DNA from: Marinobacter halodurans
GTDB lineage: Bacteria > Pseudomonadota > Gammaproteobacteria > Pseudomonadales > Oleiphilaceae
Direction of reading: 5' to 3'
DNA length: 55,576 nucleotides
Assembly: GCF_004327985.1 (NCBI RefSeq)
Contig: NZ_SJDL01000036.1
Coordinates: 1 to 55,576, forward strand
The notes beneath the pieces were generated by a model. That model saw nothing but the letters and a program-made list of their open reading frames with translations, did not search any database and had not been told where the DNA came from. Positions 25,839 through 34,626 of the stretch are shown here, in pieces (within the stretch, counting starts at the first letter, position 1; every line of letters begins with the position of its first letter). The translations under genes and the position numbers were made by a program.

Positions 25839-26441
25839 TCATTCGCTGAGTGGTTTGCGGCCGCGGAAGGCGTGGCCGAGGGTGAAGCCATCCACATACC
25901 CCAACTCACCGCCCACCGGTATGCCGTGAGCCAGCCGCGTGATCAGGACATTCTGACCATCCAGGCGGTCGGCGATGTAATGGGCCGTTGCCTCGCCCTC
26001 GACGGTCGGATTGGTGGCCAGGATCAACTCCGTCACCCCTTCATCGCGGATCCGGCGCAGCAGCTGCTCGATGCCGATCTCCTCGGGACCGATACCGTCA
26101 ATCGGTGAGAGGTGCCCCATCAGCACGAAATAGCTGCCGTCGTAGTAGCCAGCCTGTTCGATCGCCAGCAGGTCGGATGGACTCTCCACCACGCACAGGG
26201 TGCCGGTGCGCCGCCTTTCATCGGCGCACAGGTTGCACAGGTCCGCATCGGCAAAATTCTGGCAGGATTGGCAACGCTGGACGCCGGCCATGGCGCCCTG
26301 CAACGCACTTGCCAGACGCTCACCACCACTGCGCCCGCGCTCCAGCAGGTGGAACGCCATGCGTTGTGCGGTTTTCTGGCCTACGCCGGGTAAACAGCGC
26401 AACGATTCAACAAGCTCATCAACCAGCGGACTGAAAGCCAT
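25839..26441 (-). CDS. recR: Recombination protein RecR
   Basis: 200 residues, the standard length. It has an N-terminal helix-hairpin-helix ([17 protein letters not shown]), a four-cysteine zinc finger ([16 protein letters not shown], residues 58-73), a Toprim domain and a C-terminal Walker-B-like region. RecR loads RecA with RecF and RecO at gaps. It is downstream of ybaB and dnaX in the classic order dnaX-ybaB-recR. Confidence 0.97.
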   Translation of the reverse strand: MAFSPLVDELVESLRCLPGVGQKTAQRMAFHLLERGRSGGERLASALQGAMAGVQRCQSCQNFADADLCNLCADERRRTGTLCVVESPSDLLAIEQAGYYDGSYFVLMGHLSPIDGIGPEEIGIEQLLRRIRDEGVTELILATNPTVEGEATAHYIADRLDGQNVLITRLAHGIPVGGELGYVDGFTLGHAFRGRKPLSE

Positions 26442-26483
26442 CCGGATTCCTCTACTGCTTCTTCTATTATCAGGAGCGCAAGA

Positions 26484-26807
26484 CTAAAACGGCATCTTGA
26501 AGCCCGGTGGCACGCCCATCTCGGAGGCCATACCGGACATGCGCTCCTTCTGATGCTCTTCCACGCGGCGTACGGCATCGTTCACCGCGGCTGCCAGCAG
26601 GTCCTCCAGGATTTCCTTGTCCTCCGTCAGCAGGGACGGGTCGATGTCGACCTTGCTCACGTCGTGACGACCGTTCATGGTGACCTTCACCAGCCCGGCA
26701 CCGGACTCTCCGGTCACCTCGGCTTTCGCCACCTCTTCCTGCACTCGCTTGAACTCGTCCTGCATCTGCTGGGCCTGTTTCATCAGGTCGCCCATACCTT
26801 TAAACAT
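26484..26807 (-). CDS. ybaB: YbaB/EbfC nucleoid-associated protein
   Basis: 107 residues (E. coli 109). A helix with [20 protein letters not shown] leads into the small beta domain with the conserved [15 protein letters not shown] and the C-terminal [18 protein letters not shown]. It is a DNA-binding homodimer. The start is ATG 26807, with GAGGTG 6 nt upstream; an earlier in-frame start at 26825 is less supported. It lies between dnaX and recR. Confidence 0.95.
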   Translation of the reverse strand: MFKGMGDLMKQAQQMQDEFKRVQEEVAKAEVTGESGAGLVKVTMNGRHDVSKVDIDPSLLTEDKEILEDLLAAAVNDAVRRVEEHQKERMSGMASEMGVPPGFKMPF

Positions 26808-26938
26808 GAGTAGCACCTCGGTCATGAATTTGGGATCAAAGCCCCTTACCCTGACGGCGTTGTGCGGCTTTCCGGCAGGAATTCAACCCTGCCCGCGCAT
26901 GTTTTCAAACGTTCGTCAGTGACTTCTTGGACAGCCGC

Positions 26939-28972
26939 CTATTTCACCGGTTCGATGCTGCCGTCCACGATCGCGCCGTCAAAGCGCTGCATGATCGATT
27001 GTACGATCGGATCACCGGCAATCGATGACTCCGCCGCACGCTGGCGGGCAATACGGGCACGTTCGGCGAACGCAGCCGGCGTTGCCTCGCCGGGTTCGCC
27101 CTCCTGCAACGTCACCCTGACGGTTTCACCGAAGAAGGTACCCAGCGCTTCGGTGATCCGGGTGACGTGCCGATCGTTCAGTAATCGCGCGTGGCCACTG
27201 TCGAGCGTCAGCACCACGTCGGTGCCGTTCTTCTTGAAGGCCGCCTGGCTGGCCAAGTTACCGGCCATGCCGCTCAGGCCCAGGGCGCGGAAATCCCGCT
27301 GCCATTCAAAGCTCGCCGGGTCGGCCGTTTCCTGCGGTTCCTGGACCGGACCGGCCGGTGTTTCGGCGACAGGCGCCGGTTTGTCTTCTGCGGCCGGCAT
27401 CGGGGGCGACGGCTGCGCTGATGCCTGGGGCTGCGGTTCCGGCTCCGGAGTCACCTCACCCGTCCCGGCCTCTGCCGGACGCTCCGATGGCAATGGTGGT
27501 TCATTGGGCACATCAACATCCATCTCGCCATCGGCCGTCAGGGATGGATCGTCGTAGGCGCTCAGCGGGACGGATTCCTCCGGCTGCCGCGGGGGAACCT
27601 GTGCCGGCTCCGGCTCGCTGGCAACCTGAGATTCAGGTTCAGGCTCATGCGCCGGCGGCACGGGAGAGGACCCCGAAGGTTCCGCCTGCTCGGCGGCTTC
27701 TTGAACGGCGGACGTTTCCGGGTCCGCGGCAGGCGCCGGCTCAGGCGCTATTTCCGCCGTGGCAGCCGCTACAGCCAATTCGGGGGCAGGCGTTGCCGGC
27801 GCAGGTTCGGGATCGTCCCCGGGGGCGCCGGCGCTGCCCGCTTCACGGCGCTCGCTACTCTGCACCACCGGCGGATCGCGACGATCAGCACCCGGACGGA
27901 ACGTCAGCATCCGCAGCAGCGCCATTTCGAAGCCCATGCGGGCGTCCGGTGTAATAGCCAGGTCTTTGCGCCCCACCAGGGCGGCCTGATAGAACAGCTG
28001 GGCATCCTCGGCGCTCAACTGCCGTGCCATCGCCTTGACGTGCTCCGCATCACCCATGGCGTTGTCGGCGCTGCCGGGGACGACCTGCTCGAGGGTGACC
28101 CGATGGAACAGCGACAGCAGATCGCTGAGGATGACGCTGTAGTCCGGCGCAAACTCGGCAATCCGGTGGATTTCGGAGAGCATCGCCGGACCATCGCTGC
28201 GCACCAGTGCATCCACGATCCGATGAATGTCCCGTTGATCGATCGTGCCCAGCATGGCGCTGACATCGCTGGCCGCCAGCTTCTGGTTGCCAAAGGCGAT
28301 GGCCTGGTCGGTCAGGCTCAGGGCGTCCCGCATACTACCGTCGGCAGCGCGGGCCAGCAGCCACAGTGCCGGCTCCTCGTAGGGAATGCCCTCCTCGGTC
28401 AGCACGTAGTTCAGGTGGCCGACGATATGCTCCGGCGTCATCCGCTTGAGATTGAACTGCAGACAGCGTGACAGGATGGTCACCGGCAGCTTCTGCGGAT
28501 CGGTGGTCGCAAACAGGAATTTGACGTGATCGGGCGGCTCTTCCAGTGTCTTCAACAGGGCGTTGAAACTGGAGTTGGAGAGCATGTGGACTTCGTCGAT
28601 CAGGTAGATCTTGAAGCGGCCCCGGGTCGGCGCGTACTGGACGTTGTCCAGCAGCTCGCGCATGTCCTCGACCTTGGTACGGGAAGCGGCGTCGATTTCG
28701 ATGAGGTCCACAAACCGGCCACCCAGGATTTCCTGGCAGCTGTCACACTCACCGCACGGGGATGACGTAATCCCGGTCTCGCAGTTCAGGCAGCGGGCCA
28801 GGAGCCGACCGATGGTGGTCTTCCCCACCCCGCGGGTCCCGGTGAATAGATAGGCATGGTGCAGGCGCTCATGGTCCAGCGCGTGAACCAGGGCCTTGAG
28901 CACATGCTCCTGCCCCACCATGTCCTGAAACGTTTTTGGCCGCCATTTTCGGGCCAGAACCTGATAGCTCAT
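26939..28972 (-). CDS. dnaX: DNA polymerase III subunit tau/gamma
   Basis: 677 residues. The clamp-loader ATPase has Walker A GTRGVGKT (near residue 45), a four-Cys zinc site (CLNCETGITSSPCGECDSC) and Walker B IYLIDEVHML. After about residue 370 a long Pro/Glu/Ala-rich linker leads to the C-terminal tau domain. The start MSYQVLARKWRPKTF at 28972 matches the family; a GTG 12 bp upstream is possible. I see no A-AAA-AAG slippery site in the middle of the gene, so the E. coli way of making the short gamma form is not supported here. The 4.5S RNA gene lies upstream. Confidence 0.96.
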   Translation of the reverse strand: MSYQVLARKWRPKTFQDMVGQEHVLKALVHALDHERLHHAYLFTGTRGVGKTTIGRLLARCLNCETGITSSPCGECDSCQEILGGRFVDLIEIDAASRTKVEDMRELLDNVQYAPTRGRFKIYLIDEVHMLSNSSFNALLKTLEEPPDHVKFLFATTDPQKLPVTILSRCLQFNLKRMTPEHIVGHLNYVLTEEGIPYEEPALWLLARAADGSMRDALSLTDQAIAFGNQKLAASDVSAMLGTIDQRDIHRIVDALVRSDGPAMLSEIHRIAEFAPDYSVILSDLLSLFHRVTLEQVVPGSADNAMGDAEHVKAMARQLSAEDAQLFYQAALVGRKDLAITPDARMGFEMALLRMLTFRPGADRRDPPVVQSSERREAGSAGAPGDDPEPAPATPAPELAVAAATAEIAPEPAPAADPETSAVQEAAEQAEPSGSSPVPPAHEPEPESQVASEPEPAQVPPRQPEESVPLSAYDDPSLTADGEMDVDVPNEPPLPSERPAEAGTGEVTPEPEPQPQASAQPSPPMPAAEDKPAPVAETPAGPVQEPQETADPASFEWQRDFRALGLSGMAGNLASQAAFKKNGTDVVLTLDSGHARLLNDRHVTRITEALGTFFGETVRVTLQEGEPGEATPAAFAERARIARQRAAESSIAGDPIVQSIMQRFDGAIVDGSIEPVK

Positions 28973-29149
28973 CGAATGCGTCACGTCCCGTTCAAACCGG
29001 GCTTAACGATAGCATGGACAGCCGGTGATAAGAAGGAAACCGCTCGCGAATACCGCCCACGCCGAGGTCACGTGCATATAGCGTAGCCCGCTGATTTGAA
29101 TGGACTTTAATCAAAAAACGATCGGGGATGTTCATGAGGGAGGAAACTG

Positions 29150-29262
29150 GGGGTGACTCCACCAGCGACACTCCGGCACCCAAGTCCACCGCTGCGGCTG
29201 CTCCCTTCCGGGCCTGACCGGGTTCACGGTTTATTGTTGCGGAGGCACCGGCGGAGCCACCA
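29150..29262 (-). ncRNA. ffs: 4.5S RNA (bacterial signal recognition particle RNA)
   Basis: About 113 nt on the minus strand. The conserved Ffh-binding tip reads GGTCAGGCCCGGAAGGGAGC followed by AGCC. The ends pair (GGTGGCTCC at 29253-29261 with GGAGTCACC at 29152-29160). Length and tip match the E. coli RNA (114 nt). It binds Ffh to target membrane proteins co-translationally. It sits upstream of dnaX, as in related bacteria. The exact ends are uncertain by a few bases. Confidence 0.95.
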
Positions 29263-29295
29263 TAACGATCCGGTATTGCCCCGGATGCGGCGCGC

Positions 29296-29324
29296 ATCTT
29301 AGCAGGCCGCACCGGCGGCATCAA
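29296..29324 (-). promoter_or_regulatory. Sigma-70 promoter of the 4.5S RNA gene
   Basis: On the minus strand TTGATG (29324-29319) and TAAGAT (29301-29296) are separated by exactly 17 bp, with an A/T run upstream. The start would be about 30 nt before the mature RNA, leaving a short leader for RNase P. Confidence 0.7.
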
Positions 29325-29343
29325 CGCCTTTTTAAAGATGGAT

Positions 29344-30042
29344 TTACAGGGCAATGCCCTGGATCGGATCCCGGCGGAACCAGCAGGCGATGCTGTAGCG
29401 GGTCCGCTGGGCCGCGAGCACTTCGTGGGGAATGTCTTCGCTGACGAAAAGCGCCACGCGTCCAGCCTCCGGCAGCACCTGACCGCAGACTTCATCGGGG
29501 TTTTCCGGGTTGAAGATCTGCAACTGACCGCCGTCGGCCGCCTGCCAGCCTTCGTTGAGGTACAGCACCAGGCTGATGATGCGTGATGAACGGCCGCGAA
29601 AACTGTCCACGTGGCACCGGTAGAAATCACCCGGCTCGTAGGTCGCGTAATGGGCCTCGAAACGCTTCAATCCCAGGAACAGGCGCTGGTTCAGGCCATC
29701 CTGGATGGATTGGAAAAGGGCATACAACCGGCCTTGAGGCCCGGTCTCGCCATTAAGCCAGGCAATCCGGTCGCGGCGGACCGAGCGGTCGTGGGTGTGA
29801 TCCTTACCCCGGCCGACACCCGCCGTGTCCAGCGCTTGCGAGCGGTGAAGCGTTTGCACTTCACTGCGCAGCTCCCCCATCAGGCCTTCCGGAATCAGCG
29901 GCAGGACGGACTGGCTGGTCCAGCCGAACTCTGACAGCTCATCGCATACGTTATCCAGCCACCGATCGAGAACCGTCGGAGCAGCTGGCTGTGGCTGCGC
30001 AAGATCGACCGCGGCCGCGGTATCGAAGGGAACGGAGGGCAT
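29344..30042 (-). CDS. 2-oxoglutarate/Fe(II)-dependent oxygenase (prolyl hydroxylase type)
   Basis: 232 residues. The double-stranded beta-helix core has the iron triad H-x-D...H at His144, Asp146 and His206, and a 2-oxoglutarate-binding Arg around 213-215 (AAQRTRYS). It belongs to the P4H/SM-20-like branch. Related bacterial enzymes include the Pseudomonas prolyl hydroxylase acting on elongation factor Tu; whether this one does so cannot be read from sequence. The ATG has TGAGGA 7 nt upstream. It lies alone between ffs and fadE. Confidence 0.85.
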   Translation of the reverse strand: MPSVPFDTAAAVDLAQPQPAAPTVLDRWLDNVCDELSEFGWTSQSVLPLIPEGLMGELRSEVQTLHRSQALDTAGVGRGKDHTHDRSVRRDRIAWLNGETGPQGRLYALFQSIQDGLNQRLFLGLKRFEAHYATYEPGDFYRCHVDSFRGRSSRIISLVLYLNEGWQAADGGQLQIFNPENPDEVCGQVLPEAGRVALFVSEDIPHEVLAAQRTRYSIACWFRRDPIQGIAL

Positions 30043-30114
30043 AGCGATTCCTCAATCAGTATGTCGGCAGTCTACGTCGAAACCACCACCATCGCCCTGT
30101 TTTTTTCACCCGGC

Positions 30115-30138
30115 CGGATAGGGAATGGCCCCTACCCG
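30115..30138 (-). terminator. Possible hairpin terminator after fadE
   Basis: A 9-bp stem (30115-30123 with 30130-30138, one G-U pair in the minus-strand RNA) with a 6-nt loop lies 9 bp downstream of the fadE stop. No T-run follows, so it would be a weak or non-canonical terminator. Confidence 0.3.
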
Positions 30139-30146
30139 ACTTTCTG

Positions 30147-32636
30147 TCATGGACGGGCGACTTCGCTGAGTTTGCCTTCCGAGCATTCCGCCAGGGCCTT
30201 GATGGCGTCGCCGTCGAAGGCGTCCACGCGGATGACGTCGTACAGGGCGCTGAGCGCTTCGATCAGGGTGTCGCGCTCGTCCTCACGCACCACGTTTTTC
30301 TCGACCGCCCAATCCACCAGCTCGGAACGCTGGTGGGACATCAGCATCTCGATGTCCTGCAGCTCGTCCGGATCGGTCTTGCGGATGGCCTCGTTGAGGC
30401 GCTCGCGGGCGTCGCGGCAGGCGTTGGCCATGTTATAGGCATGCAGCACGCGGCCGACGGGATCGTCGGGATTCACCGGTTGGTAGACGCCACGTACGAT
30501 CCGCTCGCGAACCGGCGCGTCCTTCACGATGGACAGCGCCACCTCTTCGCCCAGCCGGTCGTCCGGCACCTTCAGCCAGGCACCGATCGGGAACACCAGC
30601 CGCTTCAGGGGCCAGCGCAGGGCCGGCACCGGGAAGTTCTCGATCAGCGCCTTCATGGCGGTCTGGAAATCGTAGAGGCAGCGCTGCAACCCCCATTCGA
30701 CCACCGGCCGATTGTCCGCCGGGTATCCCTCCTCGTGCCATTGCTTGATGATGGCCGAGGCGTAGTACAACGCCACCAGACAATCCGCCATGCGACCGGA
30801 CAGACGCTGCCGGGCCTTCAGGCCGCCGCCGATGGCCAGCAGGGTCACGTCGGTCAGTACCGAGAAGGCCGACGAGAAGCGGGCCAACTGACGGTAATAG
30901 CGCTGCAGCCCGCCCCGGCCGGGGGTCGGCTCCAGCCGGCCGTGGCTGAGGCCCAGCACGAACGAGCGGAGGGCGTTGCGGGTGGTGTGCGCCATGTGGT
31001 CGAAGAAGACGTCATCAAAGGCACGAACAGCCTTGCGCTCGTCGTCCATGCCAGCGGCTTCGATCTCCCGGACGATGTACGGGTGGCAGCGTATGGCACC
31101 CTGGCCGAAGATCATCAGGCTGCGGGTCAGGATGTTGGCCCCCTCTACGGTGATGCCGATGGGCACCGCCTGATAGGCCCGGGCCAGGAAATTGCGCGGC
31201 CCGGTGATCACCCCACGACCGGCCACCACATCCATGGCGTGGTTGATCACCTGACGCATCAGATCGGTGTTGCGATACTTCAGCACCGCAGACGGCACCG
31301 ACGGGCGTACGCCGCGATCCAGCATACCGGACGTCAGCAGCCGTCCGGCATCCATCATGTAGGTGTAGCCGGCGACGGGCTCCAGGGCTTCCTGCACGCC
31401 TTCGAAATGGCTGATGGAGCGACCGAACTGCTCGCGAATCCCGGCGTAGGCCCCGGTGGTCAGGCAGGCGAGCTTACCCGCCCCGGTGCCCAGTGCCGGC
31501 AGGGAAATCGAACGGCCGATGGACAGGCACTCCAGCAGCATGGTCCAGCCGCGACCCACCATGCCCTCGCCGCCAATGACCTGGGTCAGGGGGATAAAGA
31601 CGTCCTCGCCCCAGGTCGGCCCATTCATGAAGACGGTGTTCATGGGCAGGTGTCGGGCGCCGTGATTCACGCCCTTGAGATCATGGGGAATCATGACACA
31701 GGTGACGCCCAGGTCTTCCTCGCCGCCCATCAGGCCTTCCGGATCGTAAACCTTGATGGCCAGGCCGATCAGCGTCGCCACCGGCGCCAGGGTGATGTAG
31801 CGTTTGTTCCAGGTGACCTTGAGGCCCAGCACCTCCTCGCCATTCCACTGGCCGCGACAGACGATGCCCTTGTCCGGGATGGCCCCGGCATCGGAACCGG
31901 CGACCGGCGAGGTCAGCGCGAAACAGGGCACCTCCTCCCCTTTCGCCAGGCGCGGCAGGTAATACTGCTTCTGTTCGTCGGTGCCGTAATGCATCAGCAG
32001 TTCGCCGGGGCCCAGGGAGTTGGGCACCATCACGGTCACTGCGGCAGATACGCTGCGCGTGGACACCTTCATCACGATTTCCGAGTGGGCGGTGGCGGAG
32101 AATCCCTTCCCCCCATACTCCTCGGGAATCACCAGCCCGAAGAACCCCTCCTTCTTGATAAACTCCCAGGCCTCCGGGGGTAAATCATAGAGTTCGTTGG
32201 TGATCTTCCAGTCATCCAGCATGCCGCAGAGTTCTTCCACCGGGCCATCGACAAAGGCCTGTTCGGCTTTGCTCAAGTGGGCGTGGGGGGCATCCAGCAA
32301 TTTGTTCCAGTCGGGGCGGCCGGAAAACAGCTCGCCATCCCAATCGACACTGCCGGATTTCAGCGCTTCGGCTTCGGTATCCGACAGTGACGGCAGGCGA
32401 TCACGCACCCACGCCAGCAGCGGCCGGCTCAGGCTATTGCGACGCAGCCCCCCGGGGAAGACGAGTATCAGTGCGAGGGCAAGGAAGACACCGCCAAACA
32501 GGATGCTCAGGACATGCCAGTGGTCCTCGAACATGCCAAACAGCGTGGCCAGTGTCATCACGACACCGGCGACGGTACCGCCGATACCGAAATAAAGCAG
32601 GACTAACGCACTGATCAGTAGAAACAGGACACTCAT
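30147..32636 (-). CDS. fadE: Acyl-CoA dehydrogenase FadE
   Basis: 829 residues, in the size class of E. coli FadE (814) rather than small acyl-CoA dehydrogenases. Two N-terminal membrane helices (residues 2-25 and 30-50) are followed by the acyl-CoA dehydrogenase N, middle (CFALTSPVAGSDAGAIPDKG) and C-terminal domains, then the FadE-specific C-terminal domain (DUF1974). It oxidises acyl-CoA in the first step of beta-oxidation. The start is ATG 32636, with GGAGG 7 nt upstream; a further 24 codons upstream are open but unlike the family. FadD elsewhere in the window would supply its substrate. Confidence 0.95.
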   Translation of the reverse strand: MSVLFLLISALVLLYFGIGGTVAGVVMTLATLFGMFEDHWHVLSILFGGVFLALALILVFPGGLRRNSLSRPLLAWVRDRLPSLSDTEAEALKSGSVDWDGELFSGRPDWNKLLDAPHAHLSKAEQAFVDGPVEELCGMLDDWKITNELYDLPPEAWEFIKKEGFFGLVIPEEYGGKGFSATAHSEIVMKVSTRSVSAAVTVMVPNSLGPGELLMHYGTDEQKQYYLPRLAKGEEVPCFALTSPVAGSDAGAIPDKGIVCRGQWNGEEVLGLKVTWNKRYITLAPVATLIGLAIKVYDPEGLMGGEEDLGVTCVMIPHDLKGVNHGARHLPMNTVFMNGPTWGEDVFIPLTQVIGGEGMVGRGWTMLLECLSIGRSISLPALGTGAGKLACLTTGAYAGIREQFGRSISHFEGVQEALEPVAGYTYMMDAGRLLTSGMLDRGVRPSVPSAVLKYRNTDLMRQVINHAMDVVAGRGVITGPRNFLARAYQAVPIGITVEGANILTRSLMIFGQGAIRCHPYIVREIEAAGMDDERKAVRAFDDVFFDHMAHTTRNALRSFVLGLSHGRLEPTPGRGGLQRYYRQLARFSSAFSVLTDVTLLAIGGGLKARQRLSGRMADCLVALYYASAIIKQWHEEGYPADNRPVVEWGLQRCLYDFQTAMKALIENFPVPALRWPLKRLVFPIGAWLKVPDDRLGEEVALSIVKDAPVRERIVRGVYQPVNPDDPVGRVLHAYNMANACRDARERLNEAIRKTDPDELQDIEMLMSHQRSELVDWAVEKNVVREDERDTLIEALSALYDVIRVDAFDGDAIKALAECSEGKLSEVARP

Positions 32637-32748
32637 GCAGGCTCCTCCATTTACCGACACGGTACAGAATGATGGGTCCGGAGGCGCCCCTGGTCCATGC
32701 CGCCTCATTTTCCTCTGCGGGGGGCTGGCCAGGAACCGGACGCGGACA

Positions 32749-32768
32749 CTATGATCACAAAATCATAG
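32749..32768. promoter_or_regulatory. Inverted repeat in the fadE / mutarotase divergent region
   Basis: Perfect 7-bp arms CTATGAT (32749-32755) and ATCATAG (32762-32768), spaced by CACAAA. It lies about 110 bp upstream of fadE and 80 bp upstream of the mutarotase gene, where an operator would be expected. The regulator is unknown; it does not match the PsrA pattern I know. Confidence 0.4.
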
Positions 32769-32849
32769 AAGACACAAACCAAATAACGAGCCACCCGGCA
32801 TGGGGAAGCCAACGGCCCTCCATCATAGGCGTCAAAAGGAACAAACTGG

Positions 32850-33743
32850 ATGACTTCAAGCAAATCCGATGCACTTTTCACTGCCCGCACCACCCAAGGC
32901 GACCTGGACGCCATTGAAGTCACCCACCCCCGATTCTCCGCCCGCATCTTTCTGCAGGGTGCCCACCTGACCCATTTTGCCCCCAAGGGCGAAGATAATT
33001 GGCTCTGGATGAGCCCGGACGCCCGATTCAAGCACGGGCACGCCATCCGCGGCGGCATTCCCGTCTGCTGGCCCTGGTTCGGCGACCCACAGCGAAACCC
33101 GGATCCCGTCGCACAACGGGCGCAGGCGGATCTGGCCCATGGCTTCGCCCGCACGAGCCTCTGGACCCTGGCCGACATCCGCGAGTCGGAAAAGGATGTG
33201 GAGATCAGCCTGACGCTGGATGCAGCCAAGTGCGGCGATATTGGCCGCGACTGGCCGTTGCTGGCGCGCATCACCTTCCGCTTTAACGCCGGGCATTGCC
33301 AGATCCTGCTGACCACCCACAACTCCGGCCCATCTCCGGTGGAATACACGGAAGCGCTCCACACCTATTTTCCGACGCTCGACGTCACCCGAAGTTTCCT
33401 CAGCGGCCTGGAGCAGGCACACTACATCGACACGATCCACGACTGGCAGGAAATCCAGCAGGACGGCGATGTCCGGTTCCGTGGCGAGACCGACCGCATC
33501 TATCAGCGAGGCGGCCCCATTCTGGTGCATACCCCCAACCAGGTTACCCGGATCGAAACCCAGGGCAGCGAGTCCACCGTGGTCTGGAACCCGGGTCCCG
33601 AGAAGGCCAGGCGATTGTCGGATTTTCCGGATGACGGCTGGAAAACCATGCTTTGCGTCGAAACCGCCAATGCATGGCCTCACTTTATCCGTTTAATGAA
33701 GGGTGAGAGCCACACCACGGAACTGGTGCTGTCACGTTGTTAA
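32850..33743 (+). CDS. yeaD: D-hexose-6-phosphate mutarotase (YeaD type)
   Basis: 297 residues with an aldose-1-epimerase fold. The conserved blocks IRGGIPVCWPWFG (near residue 67), HGFARTSLW and the sugar-phosphate region with HTYFPTLDV are present; catalytic His and Glu residues lie in these segments. It interconverts alpha and beta glucose-6-phosphate in the cytoplasm. It is divergent from fadE. AAGGAAC lies upstream of the ATG. Confidence 0.92.
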   Translation: MTSSKSDALFTARTTQGDLDAIEVTHPRFSARIFLQGAHLTHFAPKGEDNWLWMSPDARFKHGHAIRGGIPVCWPWFGDPQRNPDPVAQRAQADLAHGFARTSLWTLADIRESEKDVEISLTLDAAKCGDIGRDWPLLARITFRFNAGHCQILLTTHNSGPSPVEYTEALHTYFPTLDVTRSFLSGLEQAHYIDTIHDWQEIQQDGDVRFRGETDRIYQRGGPILVHTPNQVTRIETQGSESTVVWNPGPEKARRLSDFPDDGWKTMLCVETANAWPHFIRLMKGESHTTELVLSRC

Positions 33744-33810
33744 ACAGAAAGGCACGTATCCTGCACGTCGACACAGAGCAGACAATGACCCCATCAATCG
33801 GGAAGCGCTG

Positions 33811-34626
33811 ATGAGCCTGAGATCCTTCATCAAGGAAAAAGTCGTTCCGCAATCGCTGGAAGACCAGATCAACCGGATTCGCAAACCGCTGGGATCCCTG
33901 GGCTATGACCCCTGGGGCTACAACAACGATTCGCTGAAGATCGGTTTTTCGCTGGCCCGACAGATTTACGAGAAGTATTTCCGGGTCGTTGCCGACGGCG
34001 TGGAAAACGTGCCGGATGAGGGGCCGGTGCTGCTGATTGCCAACCACAGTGGCCAACTGCCGATCGATGGCCTGCTGATCGGTGTCGCCGTGGCCTCCCG
34101 GCCGAAGAACCCACGCCTGCCCCGCGCCATGATCGAGCGTTTCTTTCCGACCGTTCCCTACCTGGGCAACATGCTGAACCAGATCGGCGCGGTGCTGGGC
34201 GACCCGGTCAACTGCGCCAAGATGCTGGCCAACAACGAAGCCATTATCGTGTTCCCGGAAGGGATCCGCGGCTCCGGCAAACTCTACAGCGACCGCTATC
34301 AACTCAAGCGGTTCGGCAACGGCTTCATGCGCCTGGCGATGCAGTACAACGCCACCATCGTGCCGGTGGGCGTGGTGGGTTGCGAGGAAACCATCCCGGC
34401 AGTGGCCAACATACGGCCGCTGGCAAAGGCCCTGGGGCTGCCCTATGTCCCGCTGGCCGTGCCGTTCGTCTTCCCGGCCAAGGTCTACCTCAAATTCGGT
34501 AAGCCCATGCACTTCGACAATGCCGATATACCGGAAGAAAAGGTCACCGAGCGGGTCGAGGTGGTCAAGGCCGAGATCAACGAGTTGATCAACCAGGGAT
34601 TGAGCGAAAGGAAAAGGCTGTTCTGA
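33811..34626 (+). CDS. Lysophospholipid acyltransferase family protein (PlsC-like)
   Basis: 271 residues. The acyltransferase block I appears as NHSGQLPID, with six residues between His and Asp instead of the classic four. This is the monoacylglycerol acyltransferase-like variant. Block III is FPEGIRGSGK. The hydrophobic stretch around residues 60-85 (GPVLLIANHS, LLIGVAVAS) suggests membrane association. The start is ATG 33811, with GGGAAG upstream; a longer frame from 33703 overlaps the mutarotase gene and is unlikely. The stop overlaps the next start (TGATG), so it forms an operon with the SDR protein. Confidence 0.82.
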   Translation: MSLRSFIKEKVVPQSLEDQINRIRKPLGSLGYDPWGYNNDSLKIGFSLARQIYEKYFRVVADGVENVPDEGPVLLIANHSGQLPIDGLLIGVAVASRPKNPRLPRAMIERFFPTVPYLGNMLNQIGAVLGDPVNCAKMLANNEAIIVFPEGIRGSGKLYSDRYQLKRFGNGFMRLAMQYNATIVPVGVVGCEETIPAVANIRPLAKALGLPYVPLAVPFVFPAKVYLKFGKPMHFDNADIPEEKVTERVEVVKAEINELINQGLSERKRLF

